Source of the DNA: an uncultured Collinsella sp.
Lineage (GTDB): Bacteria; Actinomycetota; Coriobacteriia; Coriobacteriales; Coriobacteriaceae
Assembly: GCA_900754745.1 (NCBI GenBank)
Contig: CAAEEB010000045.1
Span: 1 to 42,064, forward strand
Length of the DNA stretch: 42,064 bases
Reading direction: 5' to 3'
The translations under genes were made by a program, and so were the position numbers. This document shows positions 1-7,000 of this stretch, in pieces (the first letter of the stretch is position 1; every line of letters begins with the position of its first letter). A model generated the notes under the pieces. The model did not search any database and was not told where the DNA came from. It saw nothing but the letters and a program-made list of their open reading frames with translations.

Positions 1-1
1 C

Positions 2-289
2 GCCGTTCTCGTGTGGACGATCAAGAGCGGAGACCCCTTCAAGAAAGGGTCTGCGACATGCTTGAAGGTGCTCGGCATTCTCTTCGTTGTTCAAGCTGCC
101 ACCAGCCTCTACGCCGGCTCACTCAAAACCTCCGTTTCGATGTTTGGCGGCGAGGGGGCCGTCGGCGCCCAAGAGATCGCTTCATCATTCGATTGGACCT
201 CTCTGGTTCTCGGCATCGTCCTGTTCATGCTTTCCCAGCTCTTCTTGTACGCCCGAGAGCTGTACCTCGACTCCGACGAGATTGCGTAA
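2..289 (+). CDS. DUF2975 family membrane protein, C-terminal part (5' end outside window)
   Basis: The frame is open from the left edge (position 2) to TAA at 287-289, so the N-terminal part is missing and no start is assigned. The visible 95 residues hold two hydrophobic segments, one around LGILFVVQAATSLYAG and one around SLVLGIVLFMLSQLFLYA, and end in a short acidic tail LDSDEIA. This fits the C-terminal half of DUF2975 proteins (usually about 150-170 residues with four membrane segments). The gene is followed after 9 bases by a small HTH gene, the arrangement of the Bacillus yoaS-yozG pair, which supports the family call. Function is unknown; a membrane partner for the regulator is inference only. 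Confidence 0.7.
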   Translation, partial: AVLVWTIKSGDPFKKGSATCLKVLGILFVVQAATSLYAGSLKTSVSMFGGEGAVGAQEIASSFDWTSLVLGIVLFMLSQLFLYARELYLDSDEIA

Positions 290-298
290 GGAAACGCC

Positions 299-535
299 AT
301 GCCCGTAATTGTTCGCCTCGACAAGATCATGGCCGAGCGAAAGATTTCCTCGAACGAACTTGCCGAAAGGATTGGAACCACGCCCGTGAACCTGTCCCGT
401 ATTAAAAAAGGGCATATTCGCGGCATTCGCTTCAACACACTCGAGCAGCTATGCCTCGCCCTTCGTTGCCAACCCGGAGACCTTCTCGAAGTCATGAGCG
501 AAGAGGATGCCCGAAAGGAGTTCGGACTCGATTGA
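299..535 (+). CDS. small Cro/C1-type helix-turn-helix regulator (YozG-like)
   Basis: A 78-residue protein made almost entirely of one HTH_3/HTH_26 domain. The pattern KIMAERKISSNELAERIG, then TPVNLSRIKKGHIRGIRF and TLEQLCLALRCQPGDLLE, is the five-helix Cro/C1 fold with the typical C-terminal CQPGDLLE. The ATG at 299 is preceded by AAGGAA at 288-293, overlapping the upstream stop, so it is probably translated from the same mRNA as the DUF2975 protein. Small HTH proteins of this type accompany DUF2975 proteins in many Gram-positives and are presumed to control the pair. The target is unknown. Confidence 0.85.
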   Translation: MPVIVRLDKIMAERKISSNELAERIGTTPVNLSRIKKGHIRGIRFNTLEQLCLALRCQPGDLLEVMSEEDARKEFGLD

Positions 536-1007
536 TCCGCCGAGGACTAGAGGGCGCGACGAGACTCGTCCCCGCGTTCAAGAGTCCATCGAGACGCTCC
601 AAGTGTTCGGCTACGGCATCACCGAGCCGGACGACCGAAATATCGTCATACGCGACGTGAAGACGATCAGTTGGCTCTTCCCCACCGAGTACGCGGCAGT
701 GCTGGGCCCATCCCAACTGAGGTCACGGTGGTCCGATAGGGGCGCCGCCCGCGGCATGCGCCGCGGAGCGGTATCCCCTACCGAAGGGCGGGGATGCCCT
801 CCGCTTCCAGTTCGGAATCAGCCGTCGGAGGCGTTCGGCTAACTGCGGCAACGGCCTATCCGCTCAATGTGTTCGGCTGAGATCGGAAATCAACCCAACA
901 CGAGCCGAACGGGCGTCAGACGGCTCTTCCCCGTGTGGCCTGCCCCCTCACACTCATGTTGCAGACATGTAACGCCGCAGCGAGCGACCCCTTTTTTGCG
1001 CCAGACA
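536..1007. other. non-coding, structured and possibly degenerate stretch
   Basis: No convincing gene lies between the HTH gene and the ACT-domain gene. A plus-strand frame around 560-730 encodes a protein-like run (VFGYGITEPDDRNIVIRD followed by KTISWLFPTEYAAVLG), but it has no start with a ribosome binding site and overlaps the HTH gene out of frame; it may be a gene remnant. The octamer GTTCGGCT occurs at about 607, 833 and 870, and in inverted form (AGCCGAAC) near 903. Two GC-rich hairpins lie at 737-807. Confidence 0.35.
737..780. repeat. long imperfect GC-rich hairpin
   Basis: Nested inverted repeat: TAGGGG (737-742) with CCCCTA (775-780), CCGC (745-748) with GCGG (768-771), and a perfect 7-bp inner stem CCGCGGC (749-755) with GCCGCGG (760-766) around an ATGC loop. 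A second weaker hairpin follows at 783-807. No T-run follows on either strand, so it is not a normal intrinsic terminator. It could be a REP-like element or a structured RNA. Confidence 0.5.
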
Positions 1008-1030
1008 GGTACAATGATGAACACTGTACC
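1008..1030. promoter_or_regulatory. inverted repeat over a possible -10 element upstream of the ACT gene
   Basis: GGTACA (1008-1013) and TGTACC (1025-1030) form a perfect 6-bp inverted repeat with an 11-base centre. The left arm overlaps TACAAT (1010-1015), a good -10 hexamer, although no clear -35 is seen. It sits about 50 bases before the ATG of the ACT-domain gene, so it is a candidate operator for that gene. Confidence 0.35.
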
Positions 1031-1077
1031 GTAGCGGAGCGCCCCGCGCGCGCCGCAACCACGCGAAAGGGTTTCCC

Positions 1078-1365
1078 ATGGCCGAGATCTCGTCCTCCCG
1101 TATCGTCATCACCGTCCTTGGCAAGAACCGCCCCGGTATCGTCGCCGGCGTCACCCGTGTTCTGGGCGAGGCCAACGTCGACATCCGCGACATTACGCAG
1201 TCCATTATCGAGGACATCTTCACCATGACCATGCTGGCCGACACCGCCGAGTCCAAGCTCGACTTCGCCGAGCTGCAGAAGGCCCTGGCCGAGGCCGGCG
1301 AGCTTTCGGGCGTCAACGTGTCCATCCAGCGCGAGGACGTCTTTAACTTTATGTACCGCCTGTAG
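1078..1365 (+). CDS. ACT domain-containing protein (UPF0237 type)
   Basis: A 95-residue single ACT domain of the GcvR-like type (PF13740). The signature is VITVLGKNRPGIVAGVTRVL with NVDIRDITQSII and a C-terminal FNFMYRL. ACT domains bind small ligands, usually amino acids, and act as sensors; the ligand here is unknown. The ATG at 1078 follows AAAGGG at about 1066-1071. In many Firmicutes and Actinobacteria this gene is followed by a UPF0210 (DUF711) partner. Here the next gene is citrate synthase, 77 bases downstream on the same strand, so the usual partner is missing from this position. Confidence 0.85.
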   Translation: MAEISSSRIVITVLGKNRPGIVAGVTRVLGEANVDIRDITQSIIEDIFTMTMLADTAESKLDFAELQKALAEAGELSGVNVSIQREDVFNFMYRL

Positions 1366-1442
1366 CGAACAAGCCGCTCGGGGCAGCTTGACGTCATATC
1401 GTCCAAGCGCGCGGCCCCCAAGCGGACCGGAGAGGAGTGCGC

Positions 1443-2861
1443 ATGGCCTACGACGCCAAGAAAATCTATTACCGCTTCGATGACCACTTGAGCCGCCTGG
1501 TTCTGGATTACGAAGCAAGCCGCCAGATTTCGCCCGAAAGCGAAAACCTCTACCACGGCCTGCCGACCGCCCCGTACGACGAGGGCTTGTTCGTAGAGCA
1601 CAACGTCAAGCGCGGCCTGCGCAATGCCGACGGCTCGGGCGTGGTCGCGGGCCTTACCCGCATCTCGGATGTGCATGGCTACAACAAGGTCGACGGAAAG
1701 GTCGTGCCTGATCAGGGCAAACTCACGCTTCGTGGCTACAGCATCGAGGACCTGGTCAACAACGCCCAGGCCGAGGATCGCTATGGCTACGAAGAGGTCG
1801 CCTACCTGCTCATCACGGGTTCGCTGCCCACCAAAGAGGAACTCGACGGTTTTTGCGAACGCCTGGGTGCTTTTAGGCATCTGAGCGACGAATACGTCCG
1901 CGAGTTCCCCATGACCACGGTGTCGTCGAGCATCATGAATGTGCTTCAGCGCGCCGTGCTGCTGCTCTACGCCTTCGACGCCGAGCCCGACGCCATTACA
2001 CCCGAGCACGAAATCGACGTCGCCATCTCCATGCTCGCCCGTCTCCCCCGCATCGCCGCCTTCGCACATATGGCCTCGGTCGCCAAACGCCGCGGCTCCG
2101 AGGTTCATGTACCGCACCCCACACCCGGCCTCTCCACCGCCGAGACCATCCTGCAGGTGTTGCGCGGCGGCATGGCATTCACCCGCGACGAAGCCATGCT
2201 GCTCGACGTGATGCTCATGCTGCATGCCGAGCACGGCGGCGGCAACAACTCCACGTTCGCCTGCCGTGTGCTGTCCTCCTCGGCCACCGACCCGTATTCC
2301 GCCTACGCCGCGGCTATCGGCTCGCTCAAGGGCCCGCGCCACGGCGGCGCCAACGCCAAGGTCGTGTCCATGCACGAGGACATCCGTGCGCATGTCTCCA
2401 ACTGGGAGGACGAGGATGAAGTCGCGGCCTACCTGGGCAAGATCCTCGACAAGCAGGCCTTCGACGGCACGGGCCTCATCTACGGCATGGGCCACGCCGT
2501 CTACACGCTGAGCGACCCGCGCGCCGAGGTGTGCCGCCGTTACGCGCGCACGCTTGCCGCCAAGAAGGACCTGGGCGAGGAGTTCGCGCTCATCGAGCGC
2601 ATCGAGCGCCTGGCACCGCAGGTAATGCGCGATCACGGCATGACCAAGCCCATCTGCGCCAACATCGACCTGTACACGGGCTTTATCTACAAGATGCTCG
2701 GCGTGCCCGAGACGCTCTTTACGCCGCTATTCGCCGTCGCCCGTATGGCCGGCTGGTCGGCGCACCGCATGGAAGAGCTCTTCTGCGCGCACCGTATTAT
2801 TCGCCCGGCATACCGTCCGGTGATCGAGCCGCTGGAGTACAAGCCGCTCGCCGATCGCTAA
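1443..2861 (+). CDS. gltA: citrate/2-methylcitrate synthase
   Basis: A 472-residue citrate synthase condensing oxaloacetate with an acyl-CoA. The conserved catalytic blocks are present: HGGGNNSTFACRV, then LKGPRHGGANAKV, then GMGHAVYTLSDPRA with its active-site histidine, and the basic CoA/oxaloacetate region near the C-terminus. The chosen ATG at 1443 has AGAGGAG at 1431-1437 five bases upstream; a GTG at 1437 lies inside that ribosome binding site and is unlikely. The length is typical of the longer bacterial type. In a fermentative anaerobe it most likely serves glutamate synthesis rather than a full cycle; that role is inference. A strong terminator follows, so it ends its own transcript. 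Confidence 0.9.
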   Translation: MAYDAKKIYYRFDDHLSRLVLDYEASRQISPESENLYHGLPTAPYDEGLFVEHNVKRGLRNADGSGVVAGLTRISDVHGYNKVDGKVVPDQGKLTLRGYSIEDLVNNAQAEDRYGYEEVAYLLITGSLPTKEELDGFCERLGAFRHLSDEYVREFPMTTVSSSIMNVLQRAVLLLYAFDAEPDAITPEHEIDVAISMLARLPRIAAFAHMASVAKRRGSEVHVPHPTPGLSTAETILQVLRGGMAFTRDEAMLLDVMLMLHAEHGGGNNSTFACRVLSSSATDPYSAYAAAIGSLKGPRHGGANAKVVSMHEDIRAHVSNWEDEDEVAAYLGKILDKQAFDGTGLIYGMGHAVYTLSDPRAEVCRRYARTLAAKKDLGEEFALIERIERLAPQVMRDHGMTKPICANIDLYTGFIYKMLGVPETLFTPLFAVARMAGWSAHRMEELFCAHRIIRPAYRPVIEPLEYKPLADR

Positions 2862-2884
2862 GACGCGGACCGTTATAGAACCCG

Positions 2885-2923
2885 AGCGTGGCCAGGGCAT
2901 CACCGCCCTCGGCCACGCTTTTT
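2885..2923 (+). terminator. intrinsic terminator after citrate synthase
   Basis: Stem AGCGTGGCC-AGGGC pairs with GCCCT-CGGCCACGCT (one bulged base), followed by TTTTT at about 2919-2923. It lies 24 bases after the citrate synthase stop. Confidence 0.9.
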
Positions 2924-2948
2924 ATGCCAGTAGAAAGGATCACAACGA

Positions 2949-3791
2949 ATGATTGTGTTTTCCGATATGGATGGAACGCTGCTGACGAGTGATAAGCAGA
3001 TGAGCGACGCCACCTGGGCGATGCTCGACGAGCTTGCGCGCCGCGGTATTGAGTTTGTGCCCTGCACGGGGCGCCCGCTGTCGGGCATCTTTGAGCCCAT
3101 CCTCGCTCACCCCGCCGTACACTACGCGGTCTGCGCCAACGGTGCCAGCGTCTGGCAGCTCGACGCCGATACGCCCACCGATACTTCACGTGCTACGCGC
3201 ATTTTGAGCCGACCGCTCGACCGCGCCATCGCCCACCGCGTCCATAGCATTGCCGCCGGCCATGACGTCACCTTCGATATCTTCGCGGACGGGCAGTGCT
3301 TCCTCCCCCGCTCGCTCTACACGCGCCTGGACGAATTCTGCGGCGGCGACCCCCACATCGCGGCTTCGCTCAAGCGCACACGAACACCGATCGACATGGA
3401 TATCGACAGCAAGATCGACGAGGTCGAGACACTCGAACGCATCGCCATGTACTGGCACGACCCGGCCGATCGCGACGCCATCGCGGCTGAGCTCGACACG
3501 CTCGGAGGCATTGAGGTCACGCGTTCGTACGCCATGAATATCGAGGTCATGGGCGAGGGCGCCACCAAGGGAACGGCCCTCACGTGGCTATGCGAGCACC
3601 TGGGCGAGCGTCTCGCCGACGCCTGGGCGTTCGGCGACAACATCAACGACATCCCCATGCTGCAGGCAGCGGGCCATGGCATGGCCATGATCAACGCCGA
3701 GCCTGAGGACCGCGAGGCCGCCGACGCCATCACCGAATACGACAACGACCACGACGGCGTCGCCCGCACCATCATGGCTGCCCTCGCCTAG
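2949..3791 (+). CDS. Cof-type HAD-IIB family phosphatase
   Basis: A 280-residue HAD-superfamily hydrolase. Motif I is FSDMDGTLLTSD with both catalytic aspartates. Motif II is the CTGRP threonine block, motif III is KGTALTW, and motif IV is AWAFGDNINDIPML. The large C2-type cap between them places it in subfamily IIB (Cof), whose members dephosphorylate sugar phosphates and related small metabolites; the substrate cannot be read from sequence. The ATG has AGAAAGGA ahead of it. The TAG stop at 3789-3791 lies inside a GGGGAC-type repeat. The next gene is a second Cof-type phosphatase on the opposite strand, so the two paralogues converge on that repeat region. Confidence 0.9.
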   Translation: MIVFSDMDGTLLTSDKQMSDATWAMLDELARRGIEFVPCTGRPLSGIFEPILAHPAVHYAVCANGASVWQLDADTPTDTSRATRILSRPLDRAIAHRVHSIAAGHDVTFDIFADGQCFLPRSLYTRLDEFCGGDPHIAASLKRTRTPIDMDIDSKIDEVETLERIAMYWHDPADRDAIAAELDTLGGIEVTRSYAMNIEVMGEGATKGTALTWLCEHLGERLADAWAFGDNINDIPMLQAAGHGMAMINAEPEDREAADAITEYDNDHDGVARTIMAALA

Positions 3792-3835
3792 TCATTGGGG
3801 ACGTTCTTAAACGACTAGTCACTGGGGACACTCTT
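3788..3835 (+). repeat. GGGGAC-type repeat, copy A1, containing the stop codon of the HAD gene
   Basis: Two tandem half-units: TAGTCATTGGGGACGTTCTT, then CTAGTCACTGGGGACACTCT. The first TAG is the stop codon of the upstream phosphatase. Copy A3 (4857-4905), read on the minus strand, has the same two-half structure with the same spacing. Confidence 0.75.
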
Positions 3836-3850
3836 CGCGAAAAAGTTGCA

Positions 3851-3898
3851 AGGACTGTCCCCCACTGCCGGCGGAAAAGGAACGTCCCCAACTGCCGG
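3851..3898 (-). repeat. GGGGAC-type repeat, copy A2, just after the stop of the minus-strand HAD gene
   Basis: Read on the minus strand: CCGGCAGTTGGGGACGTTCC, then CCGGCAGTGGGGGACAGTCC. TTGGGGACGTTC at 3795-3806 is perfectly inverted as GAACGTCCCCAA at 3880-3891, so A1 and A2 together can form a large hairpin between the two convergent genes. It starts two bases after the TGA at 3900-3902. Confidence 0.7.
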
Positions 3899-3899
3899 A

Positions 3900-4694
3900 T
3901 CAGGCGAGGCTCTCCAAAACGTGGCGGAGCTCCTGCTGGACGGCGTGGTCGCGGTTGCGCCCCACCACGCGATCGGCAACGGCCTTGAGCGCGGGGCGTG
4001 CATTTTCCATCGCACAACCCGTGCCGACAAAGCGAATGATCTCGTAGTCGTTCATCGAGTCGCCAAACGCCATAACCTCATCGCGCCCAATGCCATAATG
4101 CTCCGCGAGCTGTGCGATACCCGAAGCCTTCGACACGCCGGGCTGCATAGCATCGATCCACGCGTTACCCGAAGGCGCAAAAGTAAAGAGCTGACCGAGT
4201 TCGCGCTGCAGCACGTACGCACTGTCCATAACGGCACCGTCGTCGCAAAAGATACTCGCTTTGATGATATTTACGCTGGGATCGGGCAGCTCCCAAATGC
4301 GCTCGGCATTGGGAAGGTCCTTATCGACCTCACGCACGAACTTGCACTCGTCATCGAGCAGGAAGGACTTGGTTCGGTCAAAAAGCGCAAGATGCAGATT
4401 GGGAAACGTCGCGACAGCCTGGGCGAGCCTTCGAATCGCCAGGTGTGAATACACCTCACGGTCTACCATTTTGCCGTCGGCGAAGACCTGGGCGCCGTTG
4501 GCGGCGACAAAGTCCATCTTGTCGCGAACGGGCGCAAAGAACTCGCACAGGCGATCGTAGCGACGACCTGACGATGCGGCGAAATGCACGCCATGCTCGT
4601 GTAGCGCCAGAATCAGTTCGTAGGTCTCGGGAGGCACCTGGCCGTTTTCGTCAAGCAACGTGCCGTCCATATCGGATGCAATCAGTTTAAACAT
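3900..4694 (-). CDS. Cof-type HAD-IIB family phosphatase
   Basis: A 264-residue HAD-IIB hydrolase. Motif I is LIASDMDGTLLDENG, motif II is ASSGRRYD, motif III is KASGIAQL, and motif IV is VMAFGDSMNDYEII, with a Cof-type cap in the middle. It is related in layout to the convergent gene at 2949-3791 but clearly diverged, so not a recent duplicate. The ATG at 4692-4694 is preceded on the minus strand by GAAGGGAGC. That ribosome binding site lies in the 3' arm of a long leader hairpin at 4700-4761, which suggests control of translation or premature termination. The substrate is unknown. Confidence 0.9.
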   Translation of the reverse strand: MFKLIASDMDGTLLDENGQVPPETYELILALHEHGVHFAASSGRRYDRLCEFFAPVRDKMDFVAANGAQVFADGKMVDREVYSHLAIRRLAQAVATFPNLHLALFDRTKSFLLDDECKFVREVDKDLPNAERIWELPDPSVNIIKASIFCDDGAVMDSAYVLQRELGQLFTFAPSGNAWIDAMQPGVSKASGIAQLAEHYGIGRDEVMAFGDSMNDYEIIRFVGTGCAMENARPALKAVADRVVGRNRDHAVQQELRHVLESLA

Positions 4695-4699
4695 AGAAA

Positions 4700-4761
4700 A
4701 GCTCCCTTCGGGCTTGATGGAATCGGACGTATATCCGATTCCAACGTACCCAAAGGGAGCT
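4700..4761 (-). promoter_or_regulatory. leader hairpin sequestering the ribosome binding site of the HAD gene
   Basis: On the minus strand AGCTCCCTTTGGG (4761-4749) pairs with CCCGAAGGGAGCT (4712-4700), 13 bp with one G-U. Inside it GGAATCGGA (4742-4734) pairs with TCCGATTCC (4727-4719), a perfect 9 bp. The 3' arm contains the GGGAG ribosome binding site and is followed by TTTTCT, so the structure could act as an attenuator as well as a translation block. Confidence 0.65.
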
Positions 4762-4764
4762 CAG

Positions 4765-4793
4765 ATAAGACTCCGCGGGCGCAAACGTTACAA
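4765..4793 (-). promoter_or_regulatory. probable promoter of the minus-strand HAD gene
   Basis: On the minus strand TTGTAA (4793-4788) and TCTTAT (4770-4765) are separated by 17 bases. Each matches the sigma-A consensus at four of six positions. Initiation would fall at or near the 5' arm of the leader hairpin. Confidence 0.4.
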
Positions 4794-4856
4794 GGACCTA
4801 GCAAATAGCTCACACATGCCAGAGGCCTCATGGTCGCGGCGTCAGGCGACACGTCA

Positions 4857-4905
4857 AAGAGTGTCCCCGACGACTAATCGTTGAAGAACATCCCCGATAA
4901 CTAGT
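4857..4905 (-). repeat. GGGGAC-type repeat, copy A3, containing the stop codon of adenine deaminase
   Basis: Read on the minus strand: GACTAGTTATCGGGGATGTT, then GATTAGTCGTCGGGGACACT. The TAG of the first half (4903-4901) is the stop codon of ade. It aligns with copy A1 over about 50 bases without gaps and at roughly 80 percent identity by eye. Confidence 0.75.
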
Positions 4906-6721
4906 CAGCGTAGGTGAAGGTGGTGACGTCGAACATGCCCTCGGGGCGGATACGGAGCGTCGGGATGACCGGCAGGGGCAGGAAGATGATGCCCATGATG
5001 GGGTCGAGCGGCGGCTCAATACCCATGGCGCGCGCCTTGACCATAAAGTCGTCGTGCTGCGCGGCGACATCCTCGGCCGTGCCTTCGCTCATCAGGCCGC
5101 CGAGCGCCAGCGGAATGCGCGCCACGACCTCGCCGTTGCGCACCAGCACGTGACCGCCCTGGCCCACGGCCTCGACGGCAGCCATCATATCGGCGGCGTT
5201 GTCGCCCACCACGCACACGTTGTGCGAGTCGTGGCCAATCGTCGAGGCGATAGCGCCGCCCGTGATGGTAAAGCCGCGCACCCAGCCGCGGCCAATGTGC
5301 TTGCCAACAAGACCCAGGCCCGCAGGGCCATCACCGTCGGCGCCCTCGGCCTGCAGTGACAAGCCGCGGCCGTGGCGCTCGATCAGCATAATGCGGCGCA
5401 GGCCCTCGGCATTCTCGGGACGAGCCATACCCGTGATGGCCTTGCCCGGCACCACGTCAATCACGGCCTCGCCCGGCTTAAAGGCATAGTCGAACACGTC
5501 GAGCGATAGCTTCGGCAGCTTAACGGAAGCACGCAGCTCATCGGCAAGGGCCGCAACCTCGGCCATCTCGGGTGCGATCTCGCCCACAAAGGTGCCGTCC
5601 TGCGCCACCAGAGCACCGGCGGCATATACGCGATGCGGAGCCGTGGCAAACGTCAGGTCGTTGAGTACCAGCAGGTCGGCACGCTTGCCCGGGGCAATGG
5701 CGCCACGCAGCTCGTGCGGGTCGCGACAGCCGTGGTCCAGGCCAAACGCCTCGGCCGTGGAAAGGGACGCCATAGAGATGGCGACCACGGGGTCAATACC
5801 GGCCTCGATAGCCACTCGGCAGGCGTTGTCGATCATACCGGTCGAAAGCGCATCGGAGGGAGCGCGGTCGTCGGTCGCAAAACAGCAGCGACGGGCGCGG
5901 GCGGGGTTTTCCAGCAGCATCGGCGACAGGTTGGCCAGGTCATGGCTGCACGTACCCTCGCGCAGCATCACGTACATGCCACGAGACAGCTTGTCGAGCG
6001 CCTCCTCGGGAATCGTCGACTCGTGGTCGGCGATAATGCCCGCTGCGGCATAGGCGTTGAGGTCCTTGCCGGCAACGAGCGGCGCATGGCCGTCGACCTG
6101 TTTGGACGGCGTCTGGTTGGCAGCATCGATACGAGCGCAGGTCTCGGGATCGGCCATAAAGACACCCGGCAGGTTCATCATCTCACCCAGGCCAAAGACA
6201 TCGCCCGGATGCTCGGCGAAAAACGCCTGCATATCGGCAGCGGTGATGACGGCACCGGCCTGCTCGTCGGGCAGCGCGGGCACGCACGAGGGCATCATGT
6301 ACTTGATGGAAATGGGCGCGCGACGGCCGTCCTCGATCATAAAGCGCAGGCCGTCCAGGCCGGAAACGTTGGCGATCTCGTGGCTGTCGGCAATGGCAGT
6401 GGTGGTGCCGCGCGTCGCCGCCATGCGCGCATACTCGGCGGGACGGATGTTCGAGGACTCGATATGCAGATGTCCGTCGATAAAGCCGGGGGCGATATAG
6501 CGACCCTGGCAGTCAATGACCTCGGCAGCCTCGTAGGTACCGGCGGCATCGTCGCGACCGTCGTAGAGCACGCCGACGATTACGCCGTCCTTGACGGCAA
6601 CGCTACCGGGCGCCACGCGCTGACCGTACACGTCGACAATCTGCGCATTGGTAAACAGCGTGTCGACAGGCACGCGACCCTCGGCTGCATCGATCACAGA
6701 CCTCATGACCTCAACGGACAT
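4901..6721 (-). CDS. ade: adenine deaminase
   Basis: A 606-residue amidohydrolase converting adenine to hypoxanthine and ammonia. The metal-binding block is GFIDGHLHIESSNIRPAEY, with further typical AdeC segments DSHEIANVSG, DGHAPLVAGKDLNAY, ADHEST and FATDDRAPSD. The C-terminal domain with GGAIASTIGHDSHN and LGGLMSEG is characteristic of adenine deaminase rather than other amidohydrolases. The ATG has AAAGGAG seven bases upstream. It stands alone, but its product, hypoxanthine, is a direct substrate for a xanthine-dehydrogenase-type enzyme such as the one at the right edge, so it may supply the purine catabolic genes; this link is inference. The TAG stop lies in repeat A3. Confidence 0.95.
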   Translation of the reverse strand: MSVEVMRSVIDAAEGRVPVDTLFTNAQIVDVYGQRVAPGSVAVKDGVIVGVLYDGRDDAAGTYEAAEVIDCQGRYIAPGFIDGHLHIESSNIRPAEYARMAATRGTTTAIADSHEIANVSGLDGLRFMIEDGRRAPISIKYMMPSCVPALPDEQAGAVITAADMQAFFAEHPGDVFGLGEMMNLPGVFMADPETCARIDAANQTPSKQVDGHAPLVAGKDLNAYAAAGIIADHESTIPEEALDKLSRGMYVMLREGTCSHDLANLSPMLLENPARARRCCFATDDRAPSDALSTGMIDNACRVAIEAGIDPVVAISMASLSTAEAFGLDHGCRDPHELRGAIAPGKRADLLVLNDLTFATAPHRVYAAGALVAQDGTFVGEIAPEMAEVAALADELRASVKLPKLSLDVFDYAFKPGEAVIDVVPGKAITGMARPENAEGLRRIMLIERHGRGLSLQAEGADGDGPAGLGLVGKHIGRGWVRGFTITGGAIASTIGHDSHNVCVVGDNAADMMAAVEAVGQGGHVLVRNGEVVARIPLALGGLMSEGTAEDVAAQHDDFMVKARAMGIEPPLDPIMGIIFLPLPVIPTLRIRPEGMFDVTTFTYAD

Positions 6722-6846
6722 ACATACTCCTTTAACTGTAGAAATAACTGCGGAGCGGACGAGCCTTCACCGCAGCAAGCCAATAGCAATTGTATGCCCA
6801 AAAGAAGGAGCGGCGGCACACCTCTCCGCTTAACGGCACCGCCAAA

Positions 6847-6937
6847 TGATCCCTTGGGGACGGAGAAAAAAGTTGCGGTGGAATAGTTCCTGCCTGGGCG
6901 CCCGTATGGCATTTTTAGGAACTATTTCACCGCAACT
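6847..6937. repeat. palindromic repeat, copy B1
   Basis: Left arm AGTTGCGGTGGAATAGTTCC (6871-6890) pairs with GGAACTATTTCACCGCAACT (6918-6937), with one G-U. The 5' flank TGATCCCTTGGGGACGGAG (from 6847) is shared with copy B2. It lies between ade and the tyrS terminator. The rest of 6722-6846 (the ade leader) shows only a CTGCGG/CCGCAG hairpin. Confidence 0.8.
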
Positions 6938-6938
6938 C

Positions 6939-6971
6939 AAAAGGTCGCAGTCGGGAACCCCGGCTGCGACC
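6939..6971 (-). terminator. intrinsic terminator of tyrS
   Basis: On the minus strand GGTCGCAGCCGGG pairs with CCCGACTGCGACC, followed by TTTT (6942-6939). It lies 29 bases after the tyrS stop and abuts repeat B1. Confidence 0.85.
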
Positions 6972-7000
6972 CTATTGCACATGGCAGGTTGACCTACTTG

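Noticed and set aside
954..2636. Minus-strand open reading frame of 560 codons
   Set aside because: It is antisense to the ACT-domain gene and citrate synthase, both clearly real.
6722..6846. Purine riboswitch before adenine deaminase
   Set aside because: No conserved purine-aptamer loop sequences are seen; only a simple CTGCGG/CCGCAG hairpin is present.
5633..6886. Plus-strand open reading frame of 417 codons
   Set aside because: It lies antisense to adenine deaminase, has no family resemblance, and is explained by codon bias of the real gene.
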